In this document: in pieces, positions 16,682 to 25,364 of the stretch
Position numbering within the stretch: position 1 is the first letter of the stretch
Layout: each line of letters starts with the position of its first letter
Assembly (NCBI GenBank): GCA_963677325.2
Contig: CAXXGM010000003.1
Span: forward strand, 62,001 to 126,000
Source: G963677325 sp963677325
Lineage (GTDB): Bacteria; Bacteroidota; Bacteroidia; Bacteroidales; Prolixibacteraceae
Length of the DNA stretch: 64,000 nucleotides
Direction of reading: 5' to 3'
Notes under the pieces: generated by a model
What the model was told of the DNA's origin: nothing
Seen by the model: only the letters and a program-made list of their open reading frames with translations
The model's database searches: none
Translations under genes and position numbers: made by a program

Positions 16682-18514
16682 ATGGATAAAAGCCGTTCAG
16701 GAATAAGGGAAGATCTTCAGGATATAGTTAAATCGTTGCCCGAACTCCCCGGAGTGTATCAATACTTTGATGCTGAAGGGACCATTATTTACGTTGGTAA
16801 AGCTAAAAACTTACGCAAACGGGTTTCTTCCTATTTTAACAAACAGCATGCTGACAGAAAAACAGCGGTTCTTGTCAACAAAATAGCAGAAATCAGACAC
16901 ATACTCCTTGAATCGGAAGAAGATGCCCTTCTTCTGGAAAATAATTTCATTAAAAAATTTCAGCCAAGGTACAATGTTTTGCTGAAGGACGATAAAACTT
17001 TTCCATGGATTTGTGTTAAGAATGAACGCTTCCCAAGAGTTTTTTATACCAGGGATGTCGTTCAGGACGGATCGGTCTATTTCGGACCTTATACCTCGGT
17101 TCAGATGGTGAAAACCATTCTTGATGTGATCCGCCGTCTTTACCCCTTGCGTACCTGTAATCTGAATCTTTCCCGGACAAATATTGAAGCTGATAAATTC
17201 AAAGTATGCCTTGAATATTACATAGGAAACTGTAAAGGACCTTGTGAAGGTTTGCAAATGGAAGAGGAGTACAACGAAAACATCAGACAGATAAAGGAAA
17301 TTCTGCAGGGAAATCTGACCTCCGTATTGAATCACCTTAAAAAACAAATGGTAGAATACTCCTCTGAATACCGATTTGAGGAAGCAGAATCCATCAAAAA
17401 TAAGTTAAATATTCTCGAAAATTATCAAAGCAAATCTGCTATAGTCAGTTCTTCCATCAGTAATGTGGACGTTTTTTCTTTTGAAGAAGATGAATCCTAC
17501 GCCTACATCAACTTCCTGAAAGTCGTGGGAGGAGCCATTGTTCAAGCTCAGATGATTGAAATGAAAAAACGAATGGAAGAGAAAAGGGAGGATCTGCTTG
17601 CTTTGGGCATAGCAGAAATCAGACAAACCCTTTCTTCAAATTCAAAAGAAATCATCATTCCATTTCCGATTGAAATAGATCTGAAAGAGATAAAACTAAC
17701 CATTCCCAGGATAGGAGAGAAGAAAAAATTGCTGGATCTGTCAGAAAAAAATGTCAGATTTTATAAACTGGAAAAGAACAGACAACGGTCACTCAAATCG
17801 CCCGAAACCAGAACACAGCAGTTGATGGAAAAAATGAAACAGGATTTGCGCCTCAACGAATGGCCTGTTCTTATCGAATGTTTTGATAATTCAAATATAC
17901 AGGGAGATACACCCGTAGCGGCTTGCGTCGTTTTCCGGGATGGAAAACCTTCAAAAAGAGATTACCGGCATTTTAACATCAAAACGGTTGAAGGTCCCGA
18001 TGATTTTGCCTCCATGGAGGAAATTATTTTCAGGAGATACAAAAGACTCCTGGATGAGGAACGGGATCTGCCCCAATTAATAGTCATCGATGGCGGAAAA
18101 GGTCAGTTGGGTTCTGCCGTCAATTCACTTGAAAAATTGGATCTCGCAGGAAAGATTCCAGTCATCGGAATAGCAAAAAAGCTTGAGGAAATATTTTACC
18201 CGGGCGACTCCGTTCCCTTGTATCTGGATAAGAATTCTGAAACATTAAGAGTCCTCCGGCATATTCGGGATGAAGCTCACCGTTTCGGTATTACTTTTCA
18301 CCGGAACAAAAGATCTGGGAAATTCCTCTTATCTGAACTGGCTGCAATTAATGGAATAGGAGAGAAGACAATCGATACTTTACTGAAAAAGTTTAAAACG
18401 GTCAAAAGACTGAAGGAAACCTCCGGGGAGGAAATAGCTTCTGTCGTGGGTAACTCAAAGGCGGAGAAATTGATTAGTTACTTTAAAGGTTTAAATGAAC
18501 CAAAAGCAACCTAA
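16682..18514 (+). CDS. uvrC: Excinuclease ABC subunit C
   Basis: A 610-residue nucleotide-excision-repair endonuclease. The GIY-YIG domain is at the N-terminus (PGVYQYFD...IIYVGKAKNLRKRV) and makes the 3' incision. A UVR motif for UvrB contact is near residues 205-240 (EYRFEEAESIKNKL). The RNase H-like 5' nuclease domain follows (ECFDNSNIQG, VIDGGKGQLGSA), then helix-hairpin-helix motifs (LAAINGIGEKTIDTLL). I use ATG 16682 (MDKSRSG) rather than an in-frame start at 16658, which would overlap apt. The 3' end overlaps the convergent lplA gene by four bases. Confidence 0.97.
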   Translation: MDKSRSGIREDLQDIVKSLPELPGVYQYFDAEGTIIYVGKAKNLRKRVSSYFNKQHADRKTAVLVNKIAEIRHILLESEEDALLLENNFIKKFQPRYNVLLKDDKTFPWICVKNERFPRVFYTRDVVQDGSVYFGPYTSVQMVKTILDVIRRLYPLRTCNLNLSRTNIEADKFKVCLEYYIGNCKGPCEGLQMEEEYNENIRQIKEILQGNLTSVLNHLKKQMVEYSSEYRFEEAESIKNKLNILENYQSKSAIVSSSISNVDVFSFEEDESYAYINFLKVVGGAIVQAQMIEMKKRMEEKREDLLALGIAEIRQTLSSNSKEIIIPFPIEIDLKEIKLTIPRIGEKKKLLDLSEKNVRFYKLEKNRQRSLKSPETRTQQLMEKMKQDLRLNEWPVLIECFDNSNIQGDTPVAACVVFRDGKPSKRDYRHFNIKTVEGPDDFASMEEIIFRRYKRLLDEERDLPQLIVIDGGKGQLGSAVNSLEKLDLAGKIPVIGIAKKLEEIFYPGDSVPLYLDKNSETLRVLRHIRDEAHRFGITFHRNKRSGKFLLSELAAINGIGEKTIDTLLKKFKTVKRLKETSGEEIASVVGNSKAEKLISYFKGLNEPKAT

Positions 18515-19488
18515 AATAATGTTCTGCAGAAATCTTCGGGTGAATAACCTGGAAAAATGTCATTCAATCCTTTATTGATGAATAGACTCTTTATTGCGTT
18601 GTAATCGTGTTTTGTATTATGTAAGATGCTGTTTAATAGATTATTAAGACTAATGTTCTCTGCATTTATTTCCCGGATGATTCCTTTTTCAACTCCGATC
18701 GAAAATTCTGTCATTTGATCCTCAAAATTCAATTTATTTCTGAATTGATACTTGGGTGAATAACCATAAATCCATTCCCAGGTTGAATATTTTTCATCTG
18801 AAAGTTTTTTTATCCCGTCAGTTTCGGTTGATGAAAGAGAAGTAACCTTCGGATAATCAAGTGATTCAATTGTTTTATTAAAAAACTGCTCCGTAAAATG
18901 GTTCTCGGATAAATCTTTGGAAACGAAATCGGAAATATTGACCACTCTCGAAGGTACTGATTTAATGGATTTATCAAGGTAGTGGTCTCCGTTATTTTTT
19001 AGTGCGGAAGAGAGATCTTTTAAATCACTTTTAAATAACAGGGTACCATGACAGAGAACTCGGTTTTTGAAGATATGCATGGCATTTCCTGATATCTTTA
19101 AGTTGTTTATTAACAAGTCATTGCGATCTGAATTCTCTGCATTGATACCCAAATGCTTCAAAGCTTTTATTACCGGATAGGTAAATCTTTTGTAATTGAC
19201 TTTCTCGAGGTTTGGACAATTTAAAATAAAGCTGAAATTGATGTTTCCCAGATCCTGGTACACCGTTCCTCCGCCTGACAATCTGCGGGATAAGGTTATA
19301 TTATGCTTACAACACCAGGGGACATTTATTTCTTTCAGTAAATTCTGATGTTTTCCAACCACAACGGAAGGAGGGTTAATGTATACCATAAAAACCTCAT
19401 CATCAATATTTTTAAGAAAATATTCCTCCGCTGCAAGATTAAAATATGTATCCTTTACTTCGGAAATAAAGCACCGCTGGACTGGCAT
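18511..19488 (-). CDS. lplA: Lipoate-protein ligase A
   Basis: A 325-residue BPL/LPL-fold ligase that activates lipoate with ATP and attaches it to lipoyl domains of 2-oxoacid dehydrogenases or GcvH. The lipoate-binding loop is RRLSGGGTVYQDLGN and the catalytic region includes NDLLINNLKISGNA with its lysine. A C-terminal accessory domain (from about residue 240) is present, so it looks like a complete, self-sufficient ligase. It is transcribed alone, tail to tail with uvrC. No lipoyl-domain protein is encoded nearby. Confidence 0.93.
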   Translation of the reverse strand: MPVQRCFISEVKDTYFNLAAEEYFLKNIDDEVFMVYINPPSVVVGKHQNLLKEINVPWCCKHNITLSRRLSGGGTVYQDLGNINFSFILNCPNLEKVNYKRFTYPVIKALKHLGINAENSDRNDLLINNLKISGNAMHIFKNRVLCHGTLLFKSDLKDLSSALKNNGDHYLDKSIKSVPSRVVNISDFVSKDLSENHFTEQFFNKTIESLDYPKVTSLSSTETDGIKKLSDEKYSTWEWIYGYSPKYQFRNKLNFEDQMTEFSIGVEKGIIREINAENISLNNLLNSILHNTKHDYNAIKSLFINKGLNDIFPGYSPEDFCRTLF

Positions 19489-19573
19489 TTTGAATTTATT
19501 TAAATACTGCGTTAAAGATATTTTTGATCAGGGACAATAATATAAAAAATCCCTGAGGCCCGGTAATATTTTA

Positions 19574-19970
19574 TTAAGAGACTGTTCAAATTACTTTCAA
19601 AACGATATTGAACCCGCTTTGGAATTCTGGATTGTGTCTGTTTCAGCGGAGGATATCCAAAAAGTCAGAATAAATTAACTGCAAAGATCGCAAAAAACTG
19701 AAATATAGCTGCTTATCTTTGCGCTTTTCTTGTACTTTGTGGTTAAAACTTCTTTTGGTACACCCTTTTCTTGGCTTCGCTGGTCTTCGATTCATAGGCA
19801 GGTCGTACAGCCTATTGTTCCCGGAAACCCTGGAAGGGTTTAATTTGAATAGCCATGGGTGTAACCTATGGGAAATAAGGAAAATGAGGCTGCAACCCTG
19901 AATTGAAAATCGACGAAGTCAAAGAGGTGAACTTTGTATCCAATGGAATTAAGATTAAACAGTTTCTTAA
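19574..19970. mobile_element. Inverted-repeat element, TIR type 2 (MITE-like)
   Basis: The left end TTAAGAGACTGTTCAA (19574-19589) and right end TTAAACAGTTTCTTAA (19955-19970) are inverted repeats with two mismatches over 16 bases. The same ends bound a shorter element at 51192-51450. The interior has no gene but carries hairpin-like text around 19806-19880 (AACCCTGGAAGGGTTT, CCATGGGTGTAACCTATGG). It is probably a non-autonomous element mobilised by an unseen transposase. Confidence 0.6.
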
Positions 19971-20069
19971 TTCAAACCATGTTGTCCAACAGGCCGTTAG
20001 GCATTCAATGTTTATAGCAACAATAAATCGAACGAGGCCGTCGTGCCTGTAGGTACGAAATATTTTAAA

Positions 20070-20306
20070 TTAACGTGAGTTCGATCTAAGTAATGGATAA
20101 GGTAATGCTTGATTGTTTGAGTGCTAATGTCGTTTTCGATAACCTGATCTAAAAAAAACACCTCAGTAGATGGGATTGATTTTACCTTTTCACCAACCTC
20201 ATTACCTGATTTAATCAGGTAATGAGGTTGATTTCTCTCTCGACCATTTCTACTGATGTGTTTTTGACAGATTAGGTTATTCATCCTTAGATCGAACTCA
20301 TGTTAA
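20070..20306. mobile_element. MITE type 1, short form, copy 1
   Basis: A 237-bp element starting TTAACGTGAGTTCGATCTAA and ending with its near inverse (TTAGATCGAACTCATGTTAA). A second inner inverted pair is AACACCTCAGTAG/CTACTGATGTGTT. The centre is a perfect hairpin made of CCTCATTACCTGAT and ATCAGGTAATGAGG. Compared with the long form it lacks the GC-rich hairpin cluster. Confidence 0.75.
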
Positions 20307-20500
20307 CTTATTGATCTGAAAACACATAACTCCAAAACCAACCTTCTTATCCATTGGAGGATGTCCCAAAAGCCTGTTTCCGTTCCATTGCCGTCAACTT
20401 TAGTTGACCATGTGGTCCAATAGGCCGTTAGGCATTCAATGTTTATAGCAACAATAAATCGAACGAGGCCGTCGTGCCTTTAGGTACGAAATATTTTAAA

Positions 20501-20737
20501 TTAACGTGAGTTCGATCTAAGTAATGGATAAGGTAATGCTTGATTGTTTGAGTGCTAATGTCGTTTTCGATAACCTGATCTAAAAAAAACACCTCAGTAG
20601 ATGGGATTGATTTTACCTTTTCACCAACCTCATTACCTGATTTAATCAGGTAATGAGGTTGATTTCTCTCTCGACCATTTCTACTGATGTGTTTTTGACA
20701 GATTAGGTTATTCATCCTTAGATCGAACTCATGTTAA
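20501..20737. mobile_element. MITE type 1, short form, copy 2
   Basis: A second copy in the tandem 431-bp unit, nearly identical to 20070-20306 including both inverted end pairs and the central CCTCATTACCTGAT hairpin. It arose by duplication of the surrounding unit rather than by an independent insertion. Confidence 0.75.
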
Positions 20738-20787
20738 TTTATTGATCTGTAAACACATAACTCCAAAACCAACCTTCTTATCCATTG

Positions 20788-21019
20788 GAGGATGTCCCAA
20801 AAGCCTGTTTCCGTTCCATTGCCGTCAACTTTAGTTGACGGTACAAGGCTAAAAAAACAGATGGCTTTAGCCACATTTTCGCTGAGTTGGATGTGGCTAA
20901 AGCCAAATAAAACAGCAATTTACACCGTCAGCTAAAGCTGACGGCAAGGGATAAAGATTTCTGAAATTGCTAATCTCTTTTTGGATTCGTTTATTGTTTT
21001 TAGATTTTGGGACACCCTC
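20788..21019. mobile_element. Inverted-repeat element, TIR type 3 (MITE-like)
   Basis: GAGGATGTCCCAAAA (20788-20802) and TTTTGGGACACCCTC (21005-21019) are 15-bp inverted ends with one mismatch, of a kind seen at the ends of some insertion sequences. The 232-bp interior holds three hairpins: CCGTCAACTTTAGTTGACGG, GGCTTTAGCCACAT with ATGTGGCTAAAGCC, and CCGTCAGCTAAAGCTGACGG. There is no gene. A duplicated left end sits at 20357. Confidence 0.65.
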
Positions 21020-21142
21020 ATAAAGAGGATGATTATAACGGCTTTAGCCACATTTTAAAGAACAAATACATCAATGTGGCAGAAGCCTTCAGATTCAAAC
21101 ATCCTCAGATGAAACGGCCATGAAAAAATCCCCTTGCCAAAA

Positions 21143-21455
21143 CTAATTTAATATCCGGTAGTCTGATGGAGACATCCCTGTTTCTTTCTTAAACATCCTT
21201 GTGAAATGCTGGGGATGCTTAAACCCCAACTCGTATGCTATTTCGCTGAAAGATTTACTGGTATCAAATATTTTCTCTTTGGCTATCCCCATCAATTTCA
21301 ATTGTATATGTTCTTGAGGCGATTTCCCTGTCTCTTTTTTTATCAAATCTCCCAGATAGTTTGCTGATAAGTGAATCTGATCGGCACAATATTTTACGGT
21401 AGGCAATCCTGAATTTTGGGGCCTTTCTGATTGAAAATAATCATCCAGTAATCTG
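21143..21455 (-). pseudogene. AraC-family regulator, 5'-truncated
   Basis: About 100 residues remain, corresponding to the C-terminal DNA-binding half of an AraC/XylS regulator. Two helix-turn-helix motifs are clear (VKYCADQIHLSANYLGDLIKK and SFSEIAYELGFKHPQHFTRMFKK). The frame is open upstream of the first ATG at 21406 and reads LLDDYFQSERPQNSG, normal family sequence, then stops at about 21455. The sensor half (usually about 180-200 residues) and the promoter are missing. The break coincides with the break in the divergent aldo/keto reductase remnant, so one deletion probably removed both 5' ends. Confidence 0.85.
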
Positions 21456-22013
21456 AATCTGGATTATCTCGATTTGTACTTGATACACCAACCATTTGGC
21501 GATGTTCATGGTGCGTGGCGTGCGATGGAAGAGTTGTATCAGGAAGGAAAAATCAGAGCCATAGGTGTTAGTAATTTTCAACCCGACCGTTTAATGGACT
21601 TAATGCTATTTAATAAAGTGGTACCGGCTGTTAATCAGATCGAAACACATCCTTTTAATCAGCAAATCGAAACTCAGAAATTTTTTGAAGAAAACAAGGT
21701 TCAAATTGAGTCATGGGGCCCTTTTGCAGAAGGGAAAAATGATCTGTTTAAGAATGAGTTATTGGTGTCAATTGGCAAAAAATACAATAAATCCGTCGCT
21801 CAGGTTGTCTTGCGCTGGTTGACACAAAGAGGTGTGGTAGCAATTCCAAAATCAGTTCATAAGGAAAGAATAACCCAGAACTTTAACATCTTTGATTTTG
21901 AATTAAGTCGCGAAGATATGGAGGCTATGGTGACACTGGATACTGGGAAAAGCTTATTTCTTGATCATCGCGATCCTGCAATCGTAAAATGGTTGGGAGG
22001 TTATAAAAAATAA
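21453..22013 (+). pseudogene. Aldo/keto reductase, 5'-truncated
   Basis: About 187 codons are left from an aldo/keto reductase of roughly 280 residues. Homology begins at NLDYLDLYLIHQP, about residue 90-100 of intact family members, and continues to a normal C-terminus (PKSVHKERITQNFNIFDFEL, HRDPAIVKWLGG). The NADPH-barrel start and the catalytic Asp, Tyr and Lys are gone; only the His of LIHQP is left. The only starts are a TTG at 21474 and later ATGs, and no ribosome-binding site is visible. It should not be a working enzyme. Confidence 0.85.
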
Positions 22014-22136
22014 ATTTGGGAATAGCAACATTGAACAATGTTTAGAAAGTTTTAGAATAAAAACATGTTATAGCTCTTCTTTTTGTAAAGATTTTATCAT
22101 AAATTAAGGGTAACTGAAAAAGAAAGGAGTGACTTT

Positions 22137-22598
22137 ATGCCGGCAAAAAAATTGAAAGAATACCTGGATAGTAAAGATATCAAATATGTTTCGATCTATC
22201 ATGCAGCTGCTTCCACTTCTCAGAGAATAGCAGCCACTTCACATATTCCGGGAAAAGAATTGGCCAAGACGGTCATGCTGAAGGTTGATGGAAAAATGGC
22301 AATGGCTGTTCTTCCATCATCAAGTAACATCAATTTCGAATCATTTAAAAGGGCAGCCAAGACCGAAAAAGTCGAGCTGGCCAGCGAACTGGCCTTCATT
22401 AATCTCTTCCCCGATTGTGAAGTGGGAGCAATGCCTCCGTTTGGCAACTTGTATGGAATGGATGTTTATGTAGCCGACAGTCTGGCGGAAGATGAAGAAA
22501 TAGCTTTTAATGCAGGAACCCATACCGAATTGGTGCGCATGGCGTATCAGGACTTTGTAAAAGTTGTTAATCCCATTGTGGTTAGATTTACCCGCTGA
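22137..22598 (+). CDS. YbaK/EbsC-type aminoacyl-tRNA deacylase
   Basis: A 153-residue protein covering one YbaK/ProX-like editing domain, which hydrolyses mischarged aminoacyl-tRNAs such as Cys- or Ala-tRNA(Pro). Family blocks are GKELAKTVMLKVDGK with the conserved lysine, AVLPSSSNINF and CEVGAMPPFGNLYGMDVYVA. A good ribosome-binding site (AAAGGAGTG) precedes the ATG. It stands alone and converges on groEL, with a bidirectional terminator between them. The specific tRNA substrate cannot be read from the sequence. Confidence 0.9.
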   Translation: MPAKKLKEYLDSKDIKYVSIYHAAASTSQRIAATSHIPGKELAKTVMLKVDGKMAMAVLPSSSNINFESFKRAAKTEKVELASELAFINLFPDCEVGAMPPFGNLYGMDVYVADSLAEDEEIAFNAGTHTELVRMAYQDFVKVVNPIVVRFTR

Positions 22599-22731
22599 GA
22601 AGGTCTTGTTTTTGATTTTCGGATGGGTTTTAGCTCTTTTTAAGCCGGAAGGGATGGGGATTCCTTATTTGTTTGCTGTAAAGGCTAAAACAGCCCCTGT
22701 TCGTATTTTGTTAAGATCTGACAAATTGTAT

Positions 22732-22767
22732 AAAAAGAAAGACCGGCAGCAATCTGCCGGTCTTTCT
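22732..22767. terminator. Bidirectional terminator between the YbaK-like gene and groEL
   Basis: AAAGACCGGCAG and CTGCCGGTCTTT form a 12-bp stem with a four-base loop. On the minus strand it is followed by TTTCTTTTT, serving groEL; on the plus strand the stem itself ends in TTT. It sits between two convergent genes. Confidence 0.85.
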
Positions 22768-22794
22768 GATATTTATTCTGGGTTCAAATGATTA

Positions 22795-24429
22795 TTACAT
22801 CATGCCGCCCATACCGCCACCCATGCCGCCTTGAGGCATCATCGGTTTATCTTCTTTCTCTTCAACAAGAACACATTCTGTAGTCAGGAACATTCCTGCA
22901 ATGGAAGCTGCATTCTCCAGAGCAATACGGGTAACTTTGGCAGGATCAATAACTCCTGATTCATAAAGATTCTGGAATTGAGCTGTTCTGGCATTGTATC
23001 CAAAATCGCCTTTCCCGTCTTTAACTTTTTGAACAATTACGGCGCCTTCCAGTCCAGCATTGAAAACAATTTGTCTCAACGGTTCTTCGATAGACCGTTT
23101 TACTATTTCAATACCGGTAGTTTCGTCTTCATTTTCACCCTTCAATCCTTCAAGAACTGAAATGGAACGAAGATAGGCCACGCCCCCGCCGGGAACAATT
23201 CCTTCTTCTACTGCAGCACGGGTAGCATGCAGTGCATCGTCAACCCTTGCTTTCTTCTCCTTCATTTCAACTTCGGAAGAAGCGCCAACATAAAGTACAG
23301 CAACACCGCCTGATAATTTTGCAAGACGTTCCTGCAGTTTTTCACGGTCATAATCAGAAGTGGTGGTCTCAATCTGTTTCTTGATCTGTGCCACACGTGC
23401 ACTGATGTTGGATGATTCACCGGCGCCGTTCACGATAGTGGTATTATCTTTATTTACAGAGATTTTTTCGGCACGGCCTAACATTTCAAGAGTTGTGTCT
23501 TCCAGTTTCATGCCTTTTTCTTCTGTGATGACGGTACCGCCTGTCAGAATGGCGATGTCTTCAAGCATTTCTTTACGACGGTCTCCAAATCCGGGAGCTT
23601 TAACCGCACATACTTTCAATCCGGCACGCAGTCTGTTAACGACAAGTGTAGCAAGTGCTTCACCATCGATGTCTTCAGCAATTACCAACAAAGGACGGCC
23701 TGATTGATGGGTCATTTCAAGAATCGGAACCAGTTCTTTCATGGAACTGATCTTCTTGTCATGGATCAGCACGTAGGGGCTTTCCATTTCTGTTGCCATT
23801 TTTTCAGCATCAGTTACAAAGTAGGGAGAAATATATCCCCTGTCAAACTGCATACCTTCTACAAGGTCAACATAGGTCTCAATTCCTTTAGACTCTTCAA
23901 CTGTGATCACGCCTTCTTTGCGAACTCTTTCCATTGCATCGGCAATGAGTTTGCCTATTTCAGCATCATTGTTGGCCGCTATTTTGGCAACCTGCTCGAT
24001 TTTGCTGTAATCGTCTCCTATACTCTGGGATTGTTTTTTAATATTTTCAACCACTTTGAGGACGGCTTTGTCAATACCGCGTTTCAGGTCCATTGGATTT
24101 GCACCCGCAGTAACATTCTTTAACCCAACACTGATGATCGATTGTGCCAAAACGGTTGCTGTAGTTGTGCCATCACCCGCATCATCGCCTGTTTTGGAGG
24201 CAACTTCTTTTACAAGGTGGGCGCCCATATTCTCTAAAGCATCCGATAATTCAACTTCTTTTGCAACGGTTACTCCGTCTTTGGTTACCAGTGGTGCTCC
24301 AAATTTCTTGTCAATGATAACGTTGCGACCCTTAGGTCCTAAAGTTACTTTTACTGCATCTGCCAGCTTGTCAACGCCTTTTTTTAATAATTCGCGGGCT
24401 TCAATATTAAATTTAATCTCTTTTGCCAT
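22795..24429 (-). CDS. groEL: Chaperonin GroEL
   Basis: A 544-residue 60-kDa chaperonin with the ATP-binding blocks VTLGPKGRNV and GDGTTTATVLAQ, the apical domain, the VVPGGG-type motif (GIVPGGGVAYLR) and the Gly-Met-rich tail GGMGGGMGGMM. It folds client proteins in the GroES-capped cage. It lies 43 bases after groES on the same strand, the standard operon. No HrcA/CIRCE inverted repeat is visible before groES, so heat control must work by another route. Confidence 0.99.
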   Translation of the reverse strand: MAKEIKFNIEARELLKKGVDKLADAVKVTLGPKGRNVIIDKKFGAPLVTKDGVTVAKEVELSDALENMGAHLVKEVASKTGDDAGDGTTTATVLAQSIISVGLKNVTAGANPMDLKRGIDKAVLKVVENIKKQSQSIGDDYSKIEQVAKIAANNDAEIGKLIADAMERVRKEGVITVEESKGIETYVDLVEGMQFDRGYISPYFVTDAEKMATEMESPYVLIHDKKISSMKELVPILEMTHQSGRPLLVIAEDIDGEALATLVVNRLRAGLKVCAVKAPGFGDRRKEMLEDIAILTGGTVITEEKGMKLEDTTLEMLGRAEKISVNKDNTTIVNGAGESSNISARVAQIKKQIETTTSDYDREKLQERLAKLSGGVAVLYVGASSEVEMKEKKARVDDALHATRAAVEEGIVPGGGVAYLRSISVLEGLKGENEDETTGIEIVKRSIEEPLRQIVFNAGLEGAVIVQKVKDGKGDFGYNARTAQFQNLYESGVIDPAKVTRIALENAASIAGMFLTTECVLVEEKEDKPMMPQGGMGGGMGGMM

Positions 24430-24472
24430 CGTTTTTTCTGTTTAGAATAAAAAATAAATTAATGTGTCCAAT

Positions 24473-24751
24473 TTAAGCAATGTAAAGTACATCAGATTGT
24501 GAAATCAGAAGATAATCATTGCCATCGATAGATAATTCAGTGCCGGCATATTTACCATAGAAAACGGTATCGCCTGCTTTAACTTCCATCGCTTCATCTT
24601 TCTTTGCTATACCTACAAGCACGACTTTTCCTGCAAGGGGTTTTTCTTTTGCTGAATCAGGGATGATAATGCCCCCTGCTGTTTTTGTTTCTGCTGCCTG
24701 TGGGGCCACCAATACTTTGCCCGCAAGGATTTTTCCTTTAATTTCTGCCAT
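24473..24751 (-). CDS. groES: Co-chaperonin GroES
   Basis: A 92-residue GroES lid protein. The N-terminal strand KGKILAGKVLVAPQAAETKTAGGIIIPD includes the mobile loop that docks on GroEL, and the C-terminal region YGKYAGTELSIDGNDYLLISQ is typical. It is the first gene of the groES-groEL operon. The upstream 250 bases are A+T-rich; I see no CIRCE element (TTAGCACTC repeat) and no convincing TAnnTTTG box. Confidence 0.98.
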   Translation of the reverse strand: MAEIKGKILAGKVLVAPQAAETKTAGGIIIPDSAKEKPLAGKVVLVGIAKKDEAMEVKAGDTVFYGKYAGTELSIDGNDYLLISQSDVLYIA

Positions 24752-24960
24752 GTTTAAGTTATTTATTTAATATTAGACAATAATTTATTGTTGTACTCCT
24801 TTTCTAAACAGAAAATATGCCAAAACCTTATCTGTTAAAAAATGAGACATTTTTACCATATAAGACTTTTTGTCTTCAAGAGCAGATTACTCTAATACGC
24901 AAAGATATAGAAGGTTAACCGGAAAATGGCATTTGTCAGTCCTTGCTGTCAACATGGCAT

Positions 24961-24997
24961 AAAAATTAAAAAAGCCCCTGAATTGGTCCGGGGGCTC
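24961..24997 (-). terminator. Terminator of the secG transcript
   Basis: On the minus strand AGCCCCCGG and the facing CAGGGGCT form a GC-rich hairpin followed by TTTTTTAATTTTT. It is 34 bases after the secG stop, at the end of the sigma-54 activator / lptE / TPR / secG block. Confidence 0.8.
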
Positions 24998-25030
24998 TTA
25001 TAATCTTCTAAAAGAAATCAGGAAAATTTC

Positions 25031-25360
25031 TTATTTCTTCGTGGAATCAGGTGCCGATTGTGGAAAATTAGGCAGAGCTCCGGGCTCAGGGGCACTCTGA
25101 ATCTGTTTTTCAATCTGAGATTTTTCCTGCTGAACACCACGTTGCATAAATGCAGTGGATCCAATTGTAAGAAAAACCAAAGCGACAGCAAGTATCCAGG
25201 TAGCTTTTTCAAGAAAATCAGTGGTGCGCCTGACACCCATTACCTGATTGGAACTTGAGAAAGAAGATGCCAGGCCTCCTCCTTTTGAATTTTGTACCAG
25301 TACAAGTAATATCAAAAGGATACAGACAATAAAAATAATAACCATTATGAATGTGTACAT
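25031..25360 (-). CDS. secG: Preprotein translocase subunit SecG
   Basis: A 109-residue SecG with two membrane helices (about residues 2-20 and 52-70) joined by the conserved loop LVQNSKGGGLASSFSSS. It assists SecYE/SecA during protein export. The C-terminal tail is hydrophilic and Pro/Gln-rich (QSAPEPGALPNFPQSAPDS), an extension I associate with Bacteroidota. I use ATG 25360 (MYTFIMV), four bases after the upstream gene's stop, rather than the longer frame to 25408, which would overlap that gene. Confidence 0.94.
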   Translation of the reverse strand: MYTFIMVIIFIVCILLILLVLVQNSKGGGLASSFSSSNQVMGVRRTTDFLEKATWILAVALVFLTIGSTAFMQRGVQQEKSQIEKQIQSAPEPGALPNFPQSAPDSTKK

Positions 25361-25364
25361 CGCA

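Larger units (their letters stand above)
19985..20846. repeat. Two tandem copies of a 431-bp unit
   Basis: The text starting AGGCCGTTAGGCATTCAATG at 19991 recurs at 20422, a shift of 431 bases. The two copies are almost identical, differing by single bases such as gtaggtacg/ttaggtacg. Each unit holds a short MITE type 1 (20070-20306 and 20501-20737) and one left end of MITE type 3 (20357, 20788). An intact 90-codon minus-strand frame in both is a by-product of the repeat. Confidence 0.9.

Noticed and set aside
19719..19901. 60-codon frame in the type 2 element
   Set aside because: It covers the hairpin region of a non-coding repeat and has no homology that I recognise.
20012..20284. 90-codon minus-strand open frame, repeated at 20443-20715
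   Set aside because: It lies wholly inside the short MITE and its tandem copy, translates the inverted repeats and hairpin, and has no ribosome-binding site or family resemblance.
24752..25030. CIRCE operator before groES
   Set aside because: No TTAGCACTC...GAGTGCTAA inverted repeat is present in the upstream region.
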